Source of the DNA: Thioalkalivibrio versutus
GTDB lineage: Bacteria; Pseudomonadota; Gammaproteobacteria; Ectothiorhodospirales; Ectothiorhodospiraceae
Reading direction: 5' to 3'
Length of the DNA: 64,000 bases
Assembly: GCF_001999325.1 (NCBI RefSeq)
Contig: NZ_MVAR01000018.1
Span: 104,594-168,593 of the forward strand
The notes beneath the pieces were generated by a model. It made no database searches and was not told where the DNA came from. It worked only from the letters and a program-made list of their open reading frames with translations. The translations under genes were made by a program, and so were the position numbers. Positions 43,608-53,511 of the stretch are shown in pieces (the first letter of the stretch is position 1; each line of letters begins with the position of its first letter).

Positions 43608-45470
43608 TCAGAAGATCAGGTTGATCACGAGCAGCGAGACGACCATGAAGAGCACGGTCATCAGGGAGCCGGCGCGCAGGTAGTCGGCCACGCGGTAGCC
43701 GCCGGGGTCCATGATCAGGGCGTTGACCTGGTGGGTGGGCAGGATGAACGAGTTGGAGGCGGCGATCGCGACGATCAGTGCAAAGACCCGCGGATCGGCG
43801 TCGATGCCCATGCCCTGGGCGACGCTCGCGAAGCTGACCGCCAGCGGCACCAGCAGCACGGTGGCGCCGACATTCGACATCACCAGCGTGAAGAAGGTGG
43901 TCAACAGGAAGACCGCGACCTGCAATACCCAGACCGGCATCCCCTCCAGCTGCTGCATGCCGTTGGTCGCGATCCACTCCCCGGCGCCGGAGTTCTCCAC
44001 CGCAAGCCCCAGCGGGATCAGCGAGGCCAGCAGAAACACCGTCTTCCAGCTGATGCCGCGATAGGCCTCGTCCATGCTGATGACGCCGCTGAAAATCATC
44101 CCCAGTGCGCCGCCCAGCAGGGCCAGCGCCAGCGGCAGGTCGGTGAACAGCACGAGCCCCAGCCCCAGCGCGAGCGACCCGAGCGCAGCCAGCGGCCGGT
44201 GGGTCTTCGAGGCCTCCTGCTTGCGCCGCGGATAGCGGCTGGTCACCACCACGAAGTCGCGGTTGTCCTCCAGCGCCTGCAGGTGTTCCCATGGGGTATG
44301 CACCACCAGCGTGTCACCGGCCTTCAGCGGGGTGTCCGGGACCTCTTCTATGATCAGGTCGTCGCCGCGCTGGATGCGCAGGACCGAGATGCCGTAGGTG
44401 CGGCGCATGCCCTTGTCGCGCACGGTCTGTCCGATCAGCTCCGAGCCGGGCGGCACGATGACCTCGGCGATCCCGCCATGGCGGGCCGACAGCACGCGCG
44501 CAAACACATCCAGCTCGTCCTTGAGGACGGTCCCGGTACTGTCGCAGGTCTTCTCGATGGTGGTGACCGGTCCGAGGATGGCCAGGTGCGCCCCGCGCTT
44601 CAGTTCCACGTCGCGGTTGGGCTCGATGCGGGTCTCGTCATCGCTGGTCACGCCGACGACGTGTACGCCAAAGGCCGCTTCGAAATCGCCCACCGTGCGT
44701 CCGGCCAGCGAGCTGTCCTCGCCCAGGCGCGCCTCGCGCACGCCGAAGTCCATGCCATAGACCTCGCGGAACCAGGCGGAGGTGGTTTGCACCCGGCTCT
44801 CGTCCGGGTCTTCCGTCTGCGGATCGCGGGCGGGCAGAACCCATTTCCCGAGCACCGCGAAGTACAGGATCAGGGTGGCCAGCAGAGCCAGCCCGATGGG
44901 CGTCACGTCGAAGAGGCCAAAGCCCTCGACATCCCCGGGCAGCAGGTCGTTGAGCAGGATCAACGGGCTGGAGGCGACCAGCGTGAGTGTGCCCCCGACG
45001 ATCGCGGCAAAACCCATCGGCATCAGCAGGCGCGAGCGCGGGATGCGGGCGGCGGCACCAATGCGGTTGATCACCGGCATGAACAGCGCGGCTGCGCCGA
45101 TGTTCTGCATGAAGCTGGTCACGATGCCCACGGCGCCCGAGGTGGTCGCCATCACCCGGCGTTCCGTCTTCCCGCCAAACCGCAGGATCAGGTCCGCCAG
45201 GCGGTTCATCACTCCGGAGCGGTCCAGCCCCGTGCCGATGATCATCACCGCGATGATCGCGATGACCGCGTTCGAGGCAAAGCCGGAGAAGAGCGCCTCG
45301 CCCTCGACGATCGGCGCGACCCCCGGCACCAGCGCGACCATCCCCAGCAGGAACAGCACACTCAGCGCCGCGAGGTCGATCCGGATCACCTCGGTCACGA
45401 ACAGCAGGATCGTCAGCCCCAGCAGGCCGAACACGATCCCCATCTCCAGCGTGAAGCTTATGTTTTCCAC
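43608..45470 (-). CDS. SLC13-type anion permease with RCK_C domains
   Basis: A 620-residue membrane carrier of the divalent anion:Na+ symporter/ArsB-like superfamily, with two sets of hydrophobic helices (about 8-215 and 415-620) separated by a cytoplasmic region (about 225-400) containing two TrkA-C/RCK_C-like domains (ARLGEDSSLAGRTVGDF, then VIVPPGSELIGQTVRD). Relatives move sulfate, thiosulfate or dicarboxylates; sulfate-type transport would suit a sulfur oxidiser but is not shown. It begins with GTG; an ATG eight codons later is the alternative. It stands upstream of the lipoprotein gene. Confidence 0.87.
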   Translation of the reverse strand: MENISFTLEMGIVFGLLGLTILLFVTEVIRIDLAALSVLFLLGMVALVPGVAPIVEGEALFSGFASNAVIAIIAVMIIGTGLDRSGVMNRLADLILRFGGKTERRVMATTSGAVGIVTSFMQNIGAAALFMPVINRIGAAARIPRSRLLMPMGFAAIVGGTLTLVASSPLILLNDLLPGDVEGFGLFDVTPIGLALLATLILYFAVLGKWVLPARDPQTEDPDESRVQTTSAWFREVYGMDFGVREARLGEDSSLAGRTVGDFEAAFGVHVVGVTSDDETRIEPNRDVELKRGAHLAILGPVTTIEKTCDSTGTVLKDELDVFARVLSARHGGIAEVIVPPGSELIGQTVRDKGMRRTYGISVLRIQRGDDLIIEEVPDTPLKAGDTLVVHTPWEHLQALEDNRDFVVVTSRYPRRKQEASKTHRPLAALGSLALGLGLVLFTDLPLALALLGGALGMIFSGVISMDEAYRGISWKTVFLLASLIPLGLAVENSGAGEWIATNGMQQLEGMPVWVLQVAVFLLTTFFTLVMSNVGATVLLVPLAVSFASVAQGMGIDADPRVFALIVAIAASNSFILPTHQVNALIMDPGGYRVADYLRAGSLMTVLFMVVSLLVINLIF

Positions 45471-45549
45471 TGCAGTTAGCGACCGCCGCGCACGACGCGG
45501 TTCCTGTTCAATGTTTCATGGGAGTGCATGGCGCGGCCGCTACCTTCGC

Positions 45550-45849
45550 TCAGGCGACGTGCGGGCGAACTTCCTGGTCGAGCCGATTGCCCAGCGCCTG
45601 TTGAGCGCACGCCAGCTCGTAGTGGTCCTGAAGATTCATCCAGAACTCGGGCGAGGTGCCGAAGTATCGGCCCAGACGAAGGGCTGTGTCGGCGGTGATG
45701 GCGCGCTTGCCGCGAACGATCTCGTTGATCCGGCGGGGTGGGACGCTGATATCCAGCGCCAGGCGGTATTGGCTGATCCCTGTCTCTTCCAGGAATTCGG
45801 CCAAGTGGTCCCCTGGATGGATCGGGTTATGCGAATTTTCATGATTCAT
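45550..45849 (-). CDS. higA: HigA-type antitoxin
   Basis: XRE-type helix-turn-helix antitoxin of 99 residues with NPIHPGDHLAEFLEETGISQ at 8-27 and PPRRINEIVRGKRAITADTA following, and the late GTSPEFWMNLQDHYEL. It binds and neutralises the HigB toxin and represses the pair. It is 20 bases downstream of higB and follows the toxin-first order typical of higBA. A longer frame starts about 70 bases upstream inside the intergenic region; the ATG used begins with the usual Met and matches family length. Confidence 0.92.
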   Translation of the reverse strand: MNHENSHNPIHPGDHLAEFLEETGISQYRLALDISVPPRRINEIVRGKRAITADTALRLGRYFGTSPEFWMNLQDHYELACAQQALGNRLDQEVRPHVA

Positions 45850-45869
45850 GGTCGCCTCCAGCGTCCCGC

Positions 45870-46154
45870 CTATCGGTGATAGTCCACGATCTCGACGTTG
45901 TATGCATGACCGTCGTGCCATTCAAAACAGATCCGCCATTGCGCGTTGATGCGGATGCTGTACTGGCCCCCCCGGTTTCCCTTGAGCCGTTCCAGGTGGT
46001 GCGACGGCGGAACCTTCAGGTCGTCCAGTTGGGTGGCGGCATGGATGCGGGCCAGCCGCATCCGCGCGCGGCGTACGATATCGGCCGGTATTCGGCGACA
46101 TGACTCGCCCTGCGCCACGCGTTCGGCTTCCTTGCCACGGTAGCTCCTGATCAT
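45870..46154 (-). CDS. higB: HigB-type toxin (RelE/HigB family)
   Basis: Ribosome-dependent mRNA endonuclease toxin of 94 residues. Family signs: LDDLKVPPSHHLERLKG followed by YSIRINAQWRICFEWHDG near 66-83, with the conserved Arg and the terminal VEIVDYHR. It is the first gene of the toxin-antitoxin pair and starts 8 bases from a perfect palindrome that probably serves as operator for the complex. Confidence 0.93.
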   Translation of the reverse strand: MIRSYRGKEAERVAQGESCRRIPADIVRRARMRLARIHAATQLDDLKVPPSHHLERLKGNRGGQYSIRINAQWRICFEWHDGHAYNVEIVDYHR

Positions 46155-46162
46155 GCATTGAC

Positions 46163-46181
46163 ATTAACGCGGTGCGTTAAT
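46163..46181 (-). promoter_or_regulatory. higBA operator palindrome
   Basis: Perfect 8-3-8 inverted repeat ATTAACGC-GGT-GCGTTAAT lies 8 bases upstream of the higB start, in the position where HigA normally binds to repress. The promoter elements overlap it but are not clear. Confidence 0.75.
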
Positions 46182-46213
46182 AGTCCGCAAGGCCCACGTA
46201 TTTTTGGCCGACC

Positions 46214-47926
<1,713 letters not shown>

Positions 47927-47960
47927 CGGGGGCAGTCCGTGGTTGATGGCTGGAAAGGGT

Positions 47961-48302
47961 TCAGAACGTGGTGCCGTTGGTGCCCCAGAAGTGGCGCGGG
48001 GCGTCGGCGAATTCGATGTACACGCGGGCGGGTTCGATACCCAGCTCTGCCTGCAGGGCGTCGCACAGCTTGCGCGACAGCTCGCGGGTCAGGCCCTCGG
48101 GCAGGCCGATGCTCTTGAGCTCGCAGTAGGCGAGCGCATCGGTACTGCCGCCAAAGCACATGGCCGGATTATGCGTGCAGGCCACCATCACGTAGCCCTC
48201 GGGCTTGCCTAGCCAGTCGGCGACCTGCGCGGACAGGCGCTGGCTGAGGCCGGTGGCATCGTCCGGCAGGGCGGTATTGGTCTCGACTCGCAGCAGCGGC
48301 AT
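47961..48302 (-). CDS. MIF/tautomerase-superfamily protein
   Basis: Homologue of macrophage migration inhibitory factor, 113 residues, with Pro1 after Met removal (MPLLRVETN), the catalytic base of tautomerases. Other landmarks are [20 protein letters not shown] and the end [20 protein letters not shown]. Tautomerase activity on keto-enol compounds is likely, though the natural substrate is unknown. It precedes proS on the same strand; the longer frame upstream is not supported by homology. Confidence 0.9.
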   Translation of the reverse strand: MPLLRVETNTALPDDATGLSQRLSAQVADWLGKPEGYVMVACTHNPAMCFGGSTDALAYCELKSIGLPEGLTRELSRKLCDALQAELGIEPARVYIEFADAPRHFWGTNGTTF

Positions 48303-48465
48303 GGCGTCCTCCAGATCTTGTGTGGTTCCCGGATCGGTCGCCATGATACGGGGAGCGCGGGTGCGCTGCAGCGTCCCGGCGAGTCGCCGGGGTGGGTGAA
48401 ACCCTTGTCAGGGTGGCTATACTCGCTGCGAGGGAGCGGACCGGTCGCGGGAGGATGCGCCCGGA

Positions 48466-48507
48466 TTGCGTTCAGCATCAGGAAATAATAAATTAGAAAA
48501 AGCTAAT
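48466..48507 (+). promoter_or_regulatory. AT-rich promoter with overlapping inverted repeat before the RND operon
   Basis: TTGCGT (48466-48471), 17 bases, then TAAATT (48489-48494) give a possible promoter. A repeat ATTAG-N6-CTAAT (48492-48507) covers its start region in an AT-rich patch that stands out from GC-rich surroundings, which fits a repressor operator controlling the efflux genes. Confidence 0.5.
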
Positions 48508-48573
48508 ATATGGAGCCGGGACGAGTGCGAGACGGCCCATCCCCGGCGACCTCACCAAGCAAGGAAAGACCCC

Positions 48574-49614
48574 ATGACACGAATCCGGATGCGCCACACC
48601 CTGTGGGCCCTGCTGCTGTTGCCGTTTGCGGCCCAGGCGGAGCTGCCGTTCGACACGGCCACCGCGGAACGCCAGACGATTGCCCAGGAACGCATCCTGG
48701 ATGGCCGCGTCGAGGCGGTGCAGCGGTCCACGATCTCCGCCCAGACGTCCGGGCGCGTCCGCGAGATCTACGTGGACGTGGATGACTTCGTCGAGGTCGA
48801 CGAGCTCCTGGTTCGGGTCAGCGATACCGAGCAGCAGGCCCGTGTGAGCCAGGCGGAGGGGGATCTGGCCGACGCCCGCGCCCGCTTCAACGAGGCGCGT
48901 TCGGAGTTCGCCCGGATTGAGGATGTGTTCGAGCGGGGGGTGGTCTCGCGCTCCGAGTTCGACCGCGCCGAGGCCGCGCTAGGGTCGGCGCGTGCCCGCC
49001 TGCGCTCGGCCGAGGGTCGGGTCGAGGAGGCCCGCGAGCAGCTCGGCTACACCGAGGTGTATGCGCCGTATTCCGGGATCGTCACCGAGCGTCATGTCGA
49101 GGTCGGCGAGTCGGTCAGCCCGGGCTCACCGCTGTTGTCCGGGATCAGCCTGGATCAACTGCGCGTTGCCGTGGATGTGCCGCAGCGCTTGATCCACAAC
49201 GTGCGCGAGCGGCGCAGTGCCGAGGTCCTGCTGAACGGGGACCGGGTGGCGGCCGAGAGTCTGACCATCTTCCCCTATGCCGATCCGGCCAGCTCCACCT
49301 TCCGGATTCGCGTGAACCTGCCGGAGCAGCAGGATCTGGGCCTGTTCCCCGGCATGTTCGTGAAGACCGCCTTCGTGGTGGAGGACGTTGAACGCCTGCT
49401 GGTGCCGGTGGAGGCCGTGGTCTATCGCAGCGAGGTTATCGCCGTGTACGTCGTCGATGAGGACGATCGGGTCGCGTTCCGCCAGGTGCGGGTCGGGCGC
49501 CAGCATGACGGCATGATCGAGATCCTCGGCGGTCTGGACGACGATGAACGCGTGGCGCTGGATCCGGTGCATGCGCAGATCTATCTGAAGGAACATCAGC
49601 AGGTGAACCGATGA
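48574..49614 (+). CDS. RND efflux periplasmic adaptor (membrane fusion protein)
   Basis: Periplasmic adaptor of 346 residues with a signal peptide (about 4-22, ending in FAAQA) and the HlyD/AcrA-type domains: a lipoyl half-motif around 45-75 (SGRVREIYVDVDDFVEVDEL), a helical hairpin (about 82-150) and a second lipoyl half (YAPYSGIVTERHVEVGESV). It joins an RND pump to an outer-membrane channel, which is not encoded nearby. AAGGAAAG precedes the ATG. The next gene starts within its stop, so the pair is an operon under the AT-rich promoter region. Confidence 0.93.
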   Translation: MTRIRMRHTLWALLLLPFAAQAELPFDTATAERQTIAQERILDGRVEAVQRSTISAQTSGRVREIYVDVDDFVEVDELLVRVSDTEQQARVSQAEGDLADARARFNEARSEFARIEDVFERGVVSRSEFDRAEAALGSARARLRSAEGRVEEAREQLGYTEVYAPYSGIVTERHVEVGESVSPGSPLLSGISLDQLRVAVDVPQRLIHNVRERRSAEVLLNGDRVAAESLTIFPYADPASSTFRIRVNLPEQQDLGLFPGMFVKTAFVVEDVERLLVPVEAVVYRSEVIAVYVVDEDDRVAFRQVRVGRQHDGMIEILGGLDDDERVALDPVHAQIYLKEHQQVNR

Positions 49615-52600
49615 GCGATGCCGGCACGGAGGGGGCGTCCGAGCGCATGGGGATCTCCGGGCGCATTGCCAAGGCCTTCCTGACCACCCAGATCACGCCG
49701 CTGCTGGCCCTGATCGGTCTGCTGCTGGGGTTGTTCGCGATCCTGGTCACGCCGCGCGAGGAAGAGCCGCAGATCAACGTGACCATGGCCGATGTGTTCA
49801 TCCCGTTCCCGGGGGCGAGCGCGCAGGAGGTGGCCCAGCTGGTGGCCACGCCGGCCGAACAGGTGCTCTCGGAGATCGAGGGCATCGACGACATCTATTC
49901 CGTCTCGCGCCCGAACATGGCGCAGATCACCATCCAGTTCGAGGTCGGCGAGGATCGCACCGCGGCCCTGGTGCGCCTGTACAACCAGGTGTTCTCCAAC
50001 CAGGACTGGCTGCCGCCGGGTCTGGGGGTCGGCGAGCCGATCATCAAGCCGATGGGGATCGACGACGTGCCGATCGTCAACGTGACCCTGTGGACCGAGG
50101 ACCCCGAGCGCGGCGGACATGACCTGCTGCGCGTGGCGCACGGCATCGAGGCCGAGCTCAAGCGCGTACCGGGCACCCGCGACATCTATACCGTCGGTGG
50201 GCCCGATCACGTGGTGCATGTGCGCTTCAAGCCGGAGACCCTGGCGGCCCACAACCTGTCGGTGGACGACCTGCGCGACAGCCTGCAGGCCTCCAACTTC
50301 TCGCGTGACGCCGGGCAGCTGTACCACGACGACGAGGAAATCCTGATCCAGGCGGGTGACTTCATCACCGAGCCCGAGGCGTTCGCCAGCCTGGTGGTCG
50401 GGATGCACGAGGATCGCCCGGTCTACCTGTCGGATGTTGCCGAGGTGGTACAGGGTCCGGCCTATGCCACGGAGCATGTGCGCTTTGCCCATGGCGCCGC
50501 CGCGGGGGACCGCGCGCGCCTGGGGGATAGCCATCCGGCGGTCACGGTGGCGATCGCCAAGCAGCCGGGCACCAATGCCCCGGATATTGCCGATGCCCTG
50601 GTCGAACGCCTGGAGCAGTTGCGCGGGACCTACATCCCGGACGGCATCGAGACGACCATTACCCGCAATTACGGGCAGACCGCGGACGACAAGGCCAACA
50701 CGCTGATCCAGAAGCTGATCCTGGCGACCGCCTCGGTGGTTATTCTGGTGTGGATCGCGCTTGGCTGGCGCGAGGCGTTTATCGTTGGCGTGGCGGTGGT
50801 GATCACCCTGGCGATCACGCTGTTCGCCTCCTGGGCCTACGGCTTCACCCTCAACCGCGTGTCGCTGTTCGCGCTGATCTTCTCCATCGGGATCCTGGTG
50901 GATGACGCCATCGTCGTGGTCGAGAACATCCACCGGCACATGGCCAAGGGCGGCAAGAAGTTCATCGAGGCGATTCCGCTCGCGGTGGACGAGGTGGGCG
51001 GACCGACGATCCTCGCGACCTTTGCGGTGATCGCCGCGCTGCTGCCGATGGCCTTCGTGACCGGGCTGATGGGCCCGTACATGAGTCCGATCCCGATCAA
51101 CGCCTCGATGGGGATGATCATCTCGCTGGCGGTGGCCTACGTGGTCACGCCCTGGCTGACCTACAAGGTCCTGCGTCGGCAGGCCGAGAAGCACGAGCAC
51201 GCGGCGCCCGCCAGCGGCGGCCACAGCGCGGAGAACGAGAGCGCCTCGGCCGGGCTGATGAAGATCTTCAACACCCTGCTGCTGCCCTTCCTTGGTACTG
51301 GCGGACGCAAGAAGACTGCTCGCCTCGCGCTGTGGTTGGGCACCCTGGTGCTGATCCTGGCCTCGGTGTCGCTGGCGTACTTCCAGCTGGTGGTCATGAA
51401 GATGCTGCCGTTCGACGACAAGTCGGAGTTCCAGGTGGTGCTGGATATGCCGGAAGGTACCAGTCTGGAGCGCACCTCCCGCGTGCTGGCGGAGATGGGC
51501 GACTACCTGAAGACGGTCCCCGAGGTGCACAACGTGCAGACCTACGCGGGCACCGCGGCGCCGATCAACTTCAACGGCCTGGTGCGTCAGTACTACCTGC
51601 GCGAGGGTTCGCACGTCGGCGACATTCAGGTGAACCTGGTCGGCTCGTACGAGCGCGATCGCAAGAGCCACGCGGTGGCCCTGGGCGTGCGCGAGGCGAT
51701 CAACGCGATCGCCGATCGGCATGGCGCGGCGGTCAAGGTGGTCGAGGTTCCACCGGGTCCGCCGGTGATGTCGCCGATCGTCGCCGAGATCTACGGCCCG
51801 GACTATGACGGCCAGATCGAGATCGCCCGGCAGGTGCGCGAGCGCTTCGAGAACACCGGCGACATCACCGACATCGATGATTCGGTCGAGTATCCGGGGC
51901 AGAAGAAGATCCTGCAGGTCGACCGCGAACGGGCCGCGCGCCTGGGTGTGTCACAGCAGGCGGTGGTGCAGGCGATCTCGACCTCGCTGTCGGGCGAGGA
52001 CGTGACGTATCTCTACGGCTCCAACGTGAAATATGCGGTCCCCGTGCGGCTGGAGTTCGATCAGGCCGAGAAGGGCAGTCTGGACCCGGTGCTCGGGCTC
52101 AAGGTGCGCTCGCGCGACGGCACGCTGGTGCCGCTGTCCGAGGTGGTCAACGTGGTCGACTCGAGCCTCGAGCACTCCATCCACCACAAGAACCTGCTGC
52201 CGGTGGTCTACGTGATGGGTGATCTGGCCGGTGGGCTGGATAGCCCGCTGTACGGCATGTTCGACATGTTCTTCGGCCTGCGCGACCAGCCCATGGCCTA
52301 CGACGAGCCGCTGGAGCAGCTGTTCATCAGTCAGCCGGACAATCCCTACAACTTCTCGCTGAAGTGGGACGGCGAGTGGCAGGTGACCTACGAGACCTTC
52401 CGCGACATGGGGATCGCCTACTCGGTGGGGCTGCTCCTGATCTACCTGCTGGTGGTGGCGCAGTTCCGCTCGTACATGGTGCCGTTGATCATCATGGCGC
52501 CGATCCCGCTGACCGTGATCGGGGTGATGCCGGGGCATGCCTTCATGGATGCCTTCTTCATGGACGCCAAGTTCACCGCAACCTCGATGATCGGGATGAT

Positions 52601-52916
52601 CGCGCTGGCCGGGATCATCGTGCGCAACTCCATCCTGCTGGTGGACTTCATCAACGAGGAGATTCGCCGCGGCGTGGATGTGATCGAGGCGGTGGTGCAC
52701 GCCGGCGCGGTGCGCGCCAAGCCAATCGTGCTGACCGGCCTGGCGGCGATGGTTGGGGCCGGGTTTATTCTCGACGACCCGATCTTCTCCGGCCTGGCGA
52801 TCTCGCTGATCTTCGGCGTGTTCGTCTCCACGCTGCTGACGCTGGTGATCATCCCGGTGCTGTACTACCTGTATGTGCGCACCCGGGTCGACCTGATCCG
52901 CGCCCAAGCGGTGTAG
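49611..52916 (+). CDS. RND efflux pump inner-membrane subunit, AcrB/AcrF-like
   Basis: Proton-driven export pump of 1101 residues. It has 12 predicted helices in the usual 1+5+1+5 arrangement, with two large periplasmic loops. Helix 4 carries the paired acidic residues in GILVDDAIVVVENI, the proton-relay site of AcrB-type pumps. The cytoplasmic part between the two halves is longer than usual, with a His/Glu-rich segment (KHEHAAPASGGHSAENES). Substrate cannot be told: drugs, metals or organic compounds are all possible for this branch. A palindromic repeat follows the stop. Confidence 0.93.
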   Translation: MSDAGTEGASERMGISGRIAKAFLTTQITPLLALIGLLLGLFAILVTPREEEPQINVTMADVFIPFPGASAQEVAQLVATPAEQVLSEIEGIDDIYSVSRPNMAQITIQFEVGEDRTAALVRLYNQVFSNQDWLPPGLGVGEPIIKPMGIDDVPIVNVTLWTEDPERGGHDLLRVAHGIEAELKRVPGTRDIYTVGGPDHVVHVRFKPETLAAHNLSVDDLRDSLQASNFSRDAGQLYHDDEEILIQAGDFITEPEAFASLVVGMHEDRPVYLSDVAEVVQGPAYATEHVRFAHGAAAGDRARLGDSHPAVTVAIAKQPGTNAPDIADALVERLEQLRGTYIPDGIETTITRNYGQTADDKANTLIQKLILATASVVILVWIALGWREAFIVGVAVVITLAITLFASWAYGFTLNRVSLFALIFSIGILVDDAIVVVENIHRHMAKGGKKFIEAIPLAVDEVGGPTILATFAVIAALLPMAFVTGLMGPYMSPIPINASMGMIISLAVAYVVTPWLTYKVLRRQAEKHEHAAPASGGHSAENESASAGLMKIFNTLLLPFLGTGGRKKTARLALWLGTLVLILASVSLAYFQLVVMKMLPFDDKSEFQVVLDMPEGTSLERTSRVLAEMGDYLKTVPEVHNVQTYAGTAAPINFNGLVRQYYLREGSHVGDIQVNLVGSYERDRKSHAVALGVREAINAIADRHGAAVKVVEVPPGPPVMSPIVAEIYGPDYDGQIEIARQVRERFENTGDITDIDDSVEYPGQKKILQVDRERAARLGVSQQAVVQAISTSLSGEDVTYLYGSNVKYAVPVRLEFDQAEKGSLDPVLGLKVRSRDGTLVPLSEVVNVVDSSLEHSIHHKNLLPVVYVMGDLAGGLDSPLYGMFDMFFGLRDQPMAYDEPLEQLFISQPDNPYNFSLKWDGEWQVTYETFRDMGIAYSVGLLLIYLLVVAQFRSYMVPLIIMAPIPLTVIGVMPGHAFMDAFFMDAKFTATSMIGMIALAGIIVRNSILLVDFINEEIRRGVDVIEAVVHAGAVRAKPIVLTGLAAMVGAGFILDDPIFSGLAISLIFGVFVSTLLTLVIIPVLYYLYVRTRVDLIRAQAV

Positions 52917-52925
52917 GCCATACCG

Positions 52926-52960
52926 GTCATTGCGCGGAGCCCTCGGCTCCTCGCAATGAC
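52926..52960. repeat. Palindromic intergenic repeat, type B, copy 1
   Basis: GTCATTGCGCGGAGCC and the near-complementary GGCTCCTCGCAATGAC form a hairpin 10 bases after the RND pump stop. The same family recurs at 63963. Units beginning GTCATTGCGAGGAGC are widespread in proteobacterial genomes. Confidence 0.75.
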
Positions 52961-53039
52961 GTGGCCGGAGTCCGGCGTTTTCGCAGCCGGTGTGCGAGCG
53001 GCTACAATCGACCCCATTCAACCGAACAGGAGTCGCTCG

Positions 53040-53258
53040 ATGGATGTCGAGATGGGAGAGAACGGGCTGAATGTCCTCGGAATCAGCCGTGAGCAGTGCG
53101 CCACCCTGGTCGAGGTGCTGAAAGCCAGCGAGGACCAGCGCTTCATGGAGGACCCCGAACTGCGCAAGCTGTTCAAGCTGCTGGCCGTACTGCAGAGCGA
53201 TCTGTGGGACGACATGACCGCCGGGGAATTCGACTTTACCCCCTACAAGAAACAGTAG
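53040..53258 (+). CDS. Small hypothetical protein, 72 aa
   Basis: Soluble, acidic protein of 72 residues (MDVEMGENGLNVLGISREQC start), mostly helical, with a single Cys20. CAGGAG precedes the ATG. I do not recognise a family. It lies between the RND pump and another small gene, with no sign of an export signal. Confidence 0.6.
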   Translation: MDVEMGENGLNVLGISREQCATLVEVLKASEDQRFMEDPELRKLFKLLAVLQSDLWDDMTAGEFDFTPYKKQ

Positions 53259-53300
53259 CGTTCACTGGCGTCGCTCCAGGCGCCTGTACCGGAGCCGTCC

Positions 53301-53507
53301 ATGCCCGACAATGATTCCCGCCGGCCGTCCAATTTCGTGATCGGCAATATCTTCCTTGGTGCTGCCGCCATCATGCTGTTTTTCTTCGTGACGCTCTGGG
53401 AGGTCCTCGGGGTGTTCGCGCTGCTCATGTGGATGGGTCTGGCCGCCATCGGGGTCTACTTCATCGTGAAGGACAAGGACATCAATCCGGGCGGTCCCCC
53501 GAACTGA
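53301..53507 (+). CDS. Small membrane protein, 68 aa
   Basis: Protein of 68 residues with two predicted helices (about 13-33 and 36-56) and charged ends (DNDSRRPSN and VKDKDINPGG). No family recognised; small two-helix membrane proteins like this often act with larger neighbours. It ends four bases before the TTG start of the hybrid kinase gene, suggesting co-transcription and a possible partnership. Confidence 0.65.
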   Translation: MPDNDSRRPSNFVIGNIFLGAAAIMLFFFVTLWEVLGVFALLMWMGLAAIGVYFIVKDKDINPGGPPN

Positions 53508-53511
53508 TCCG

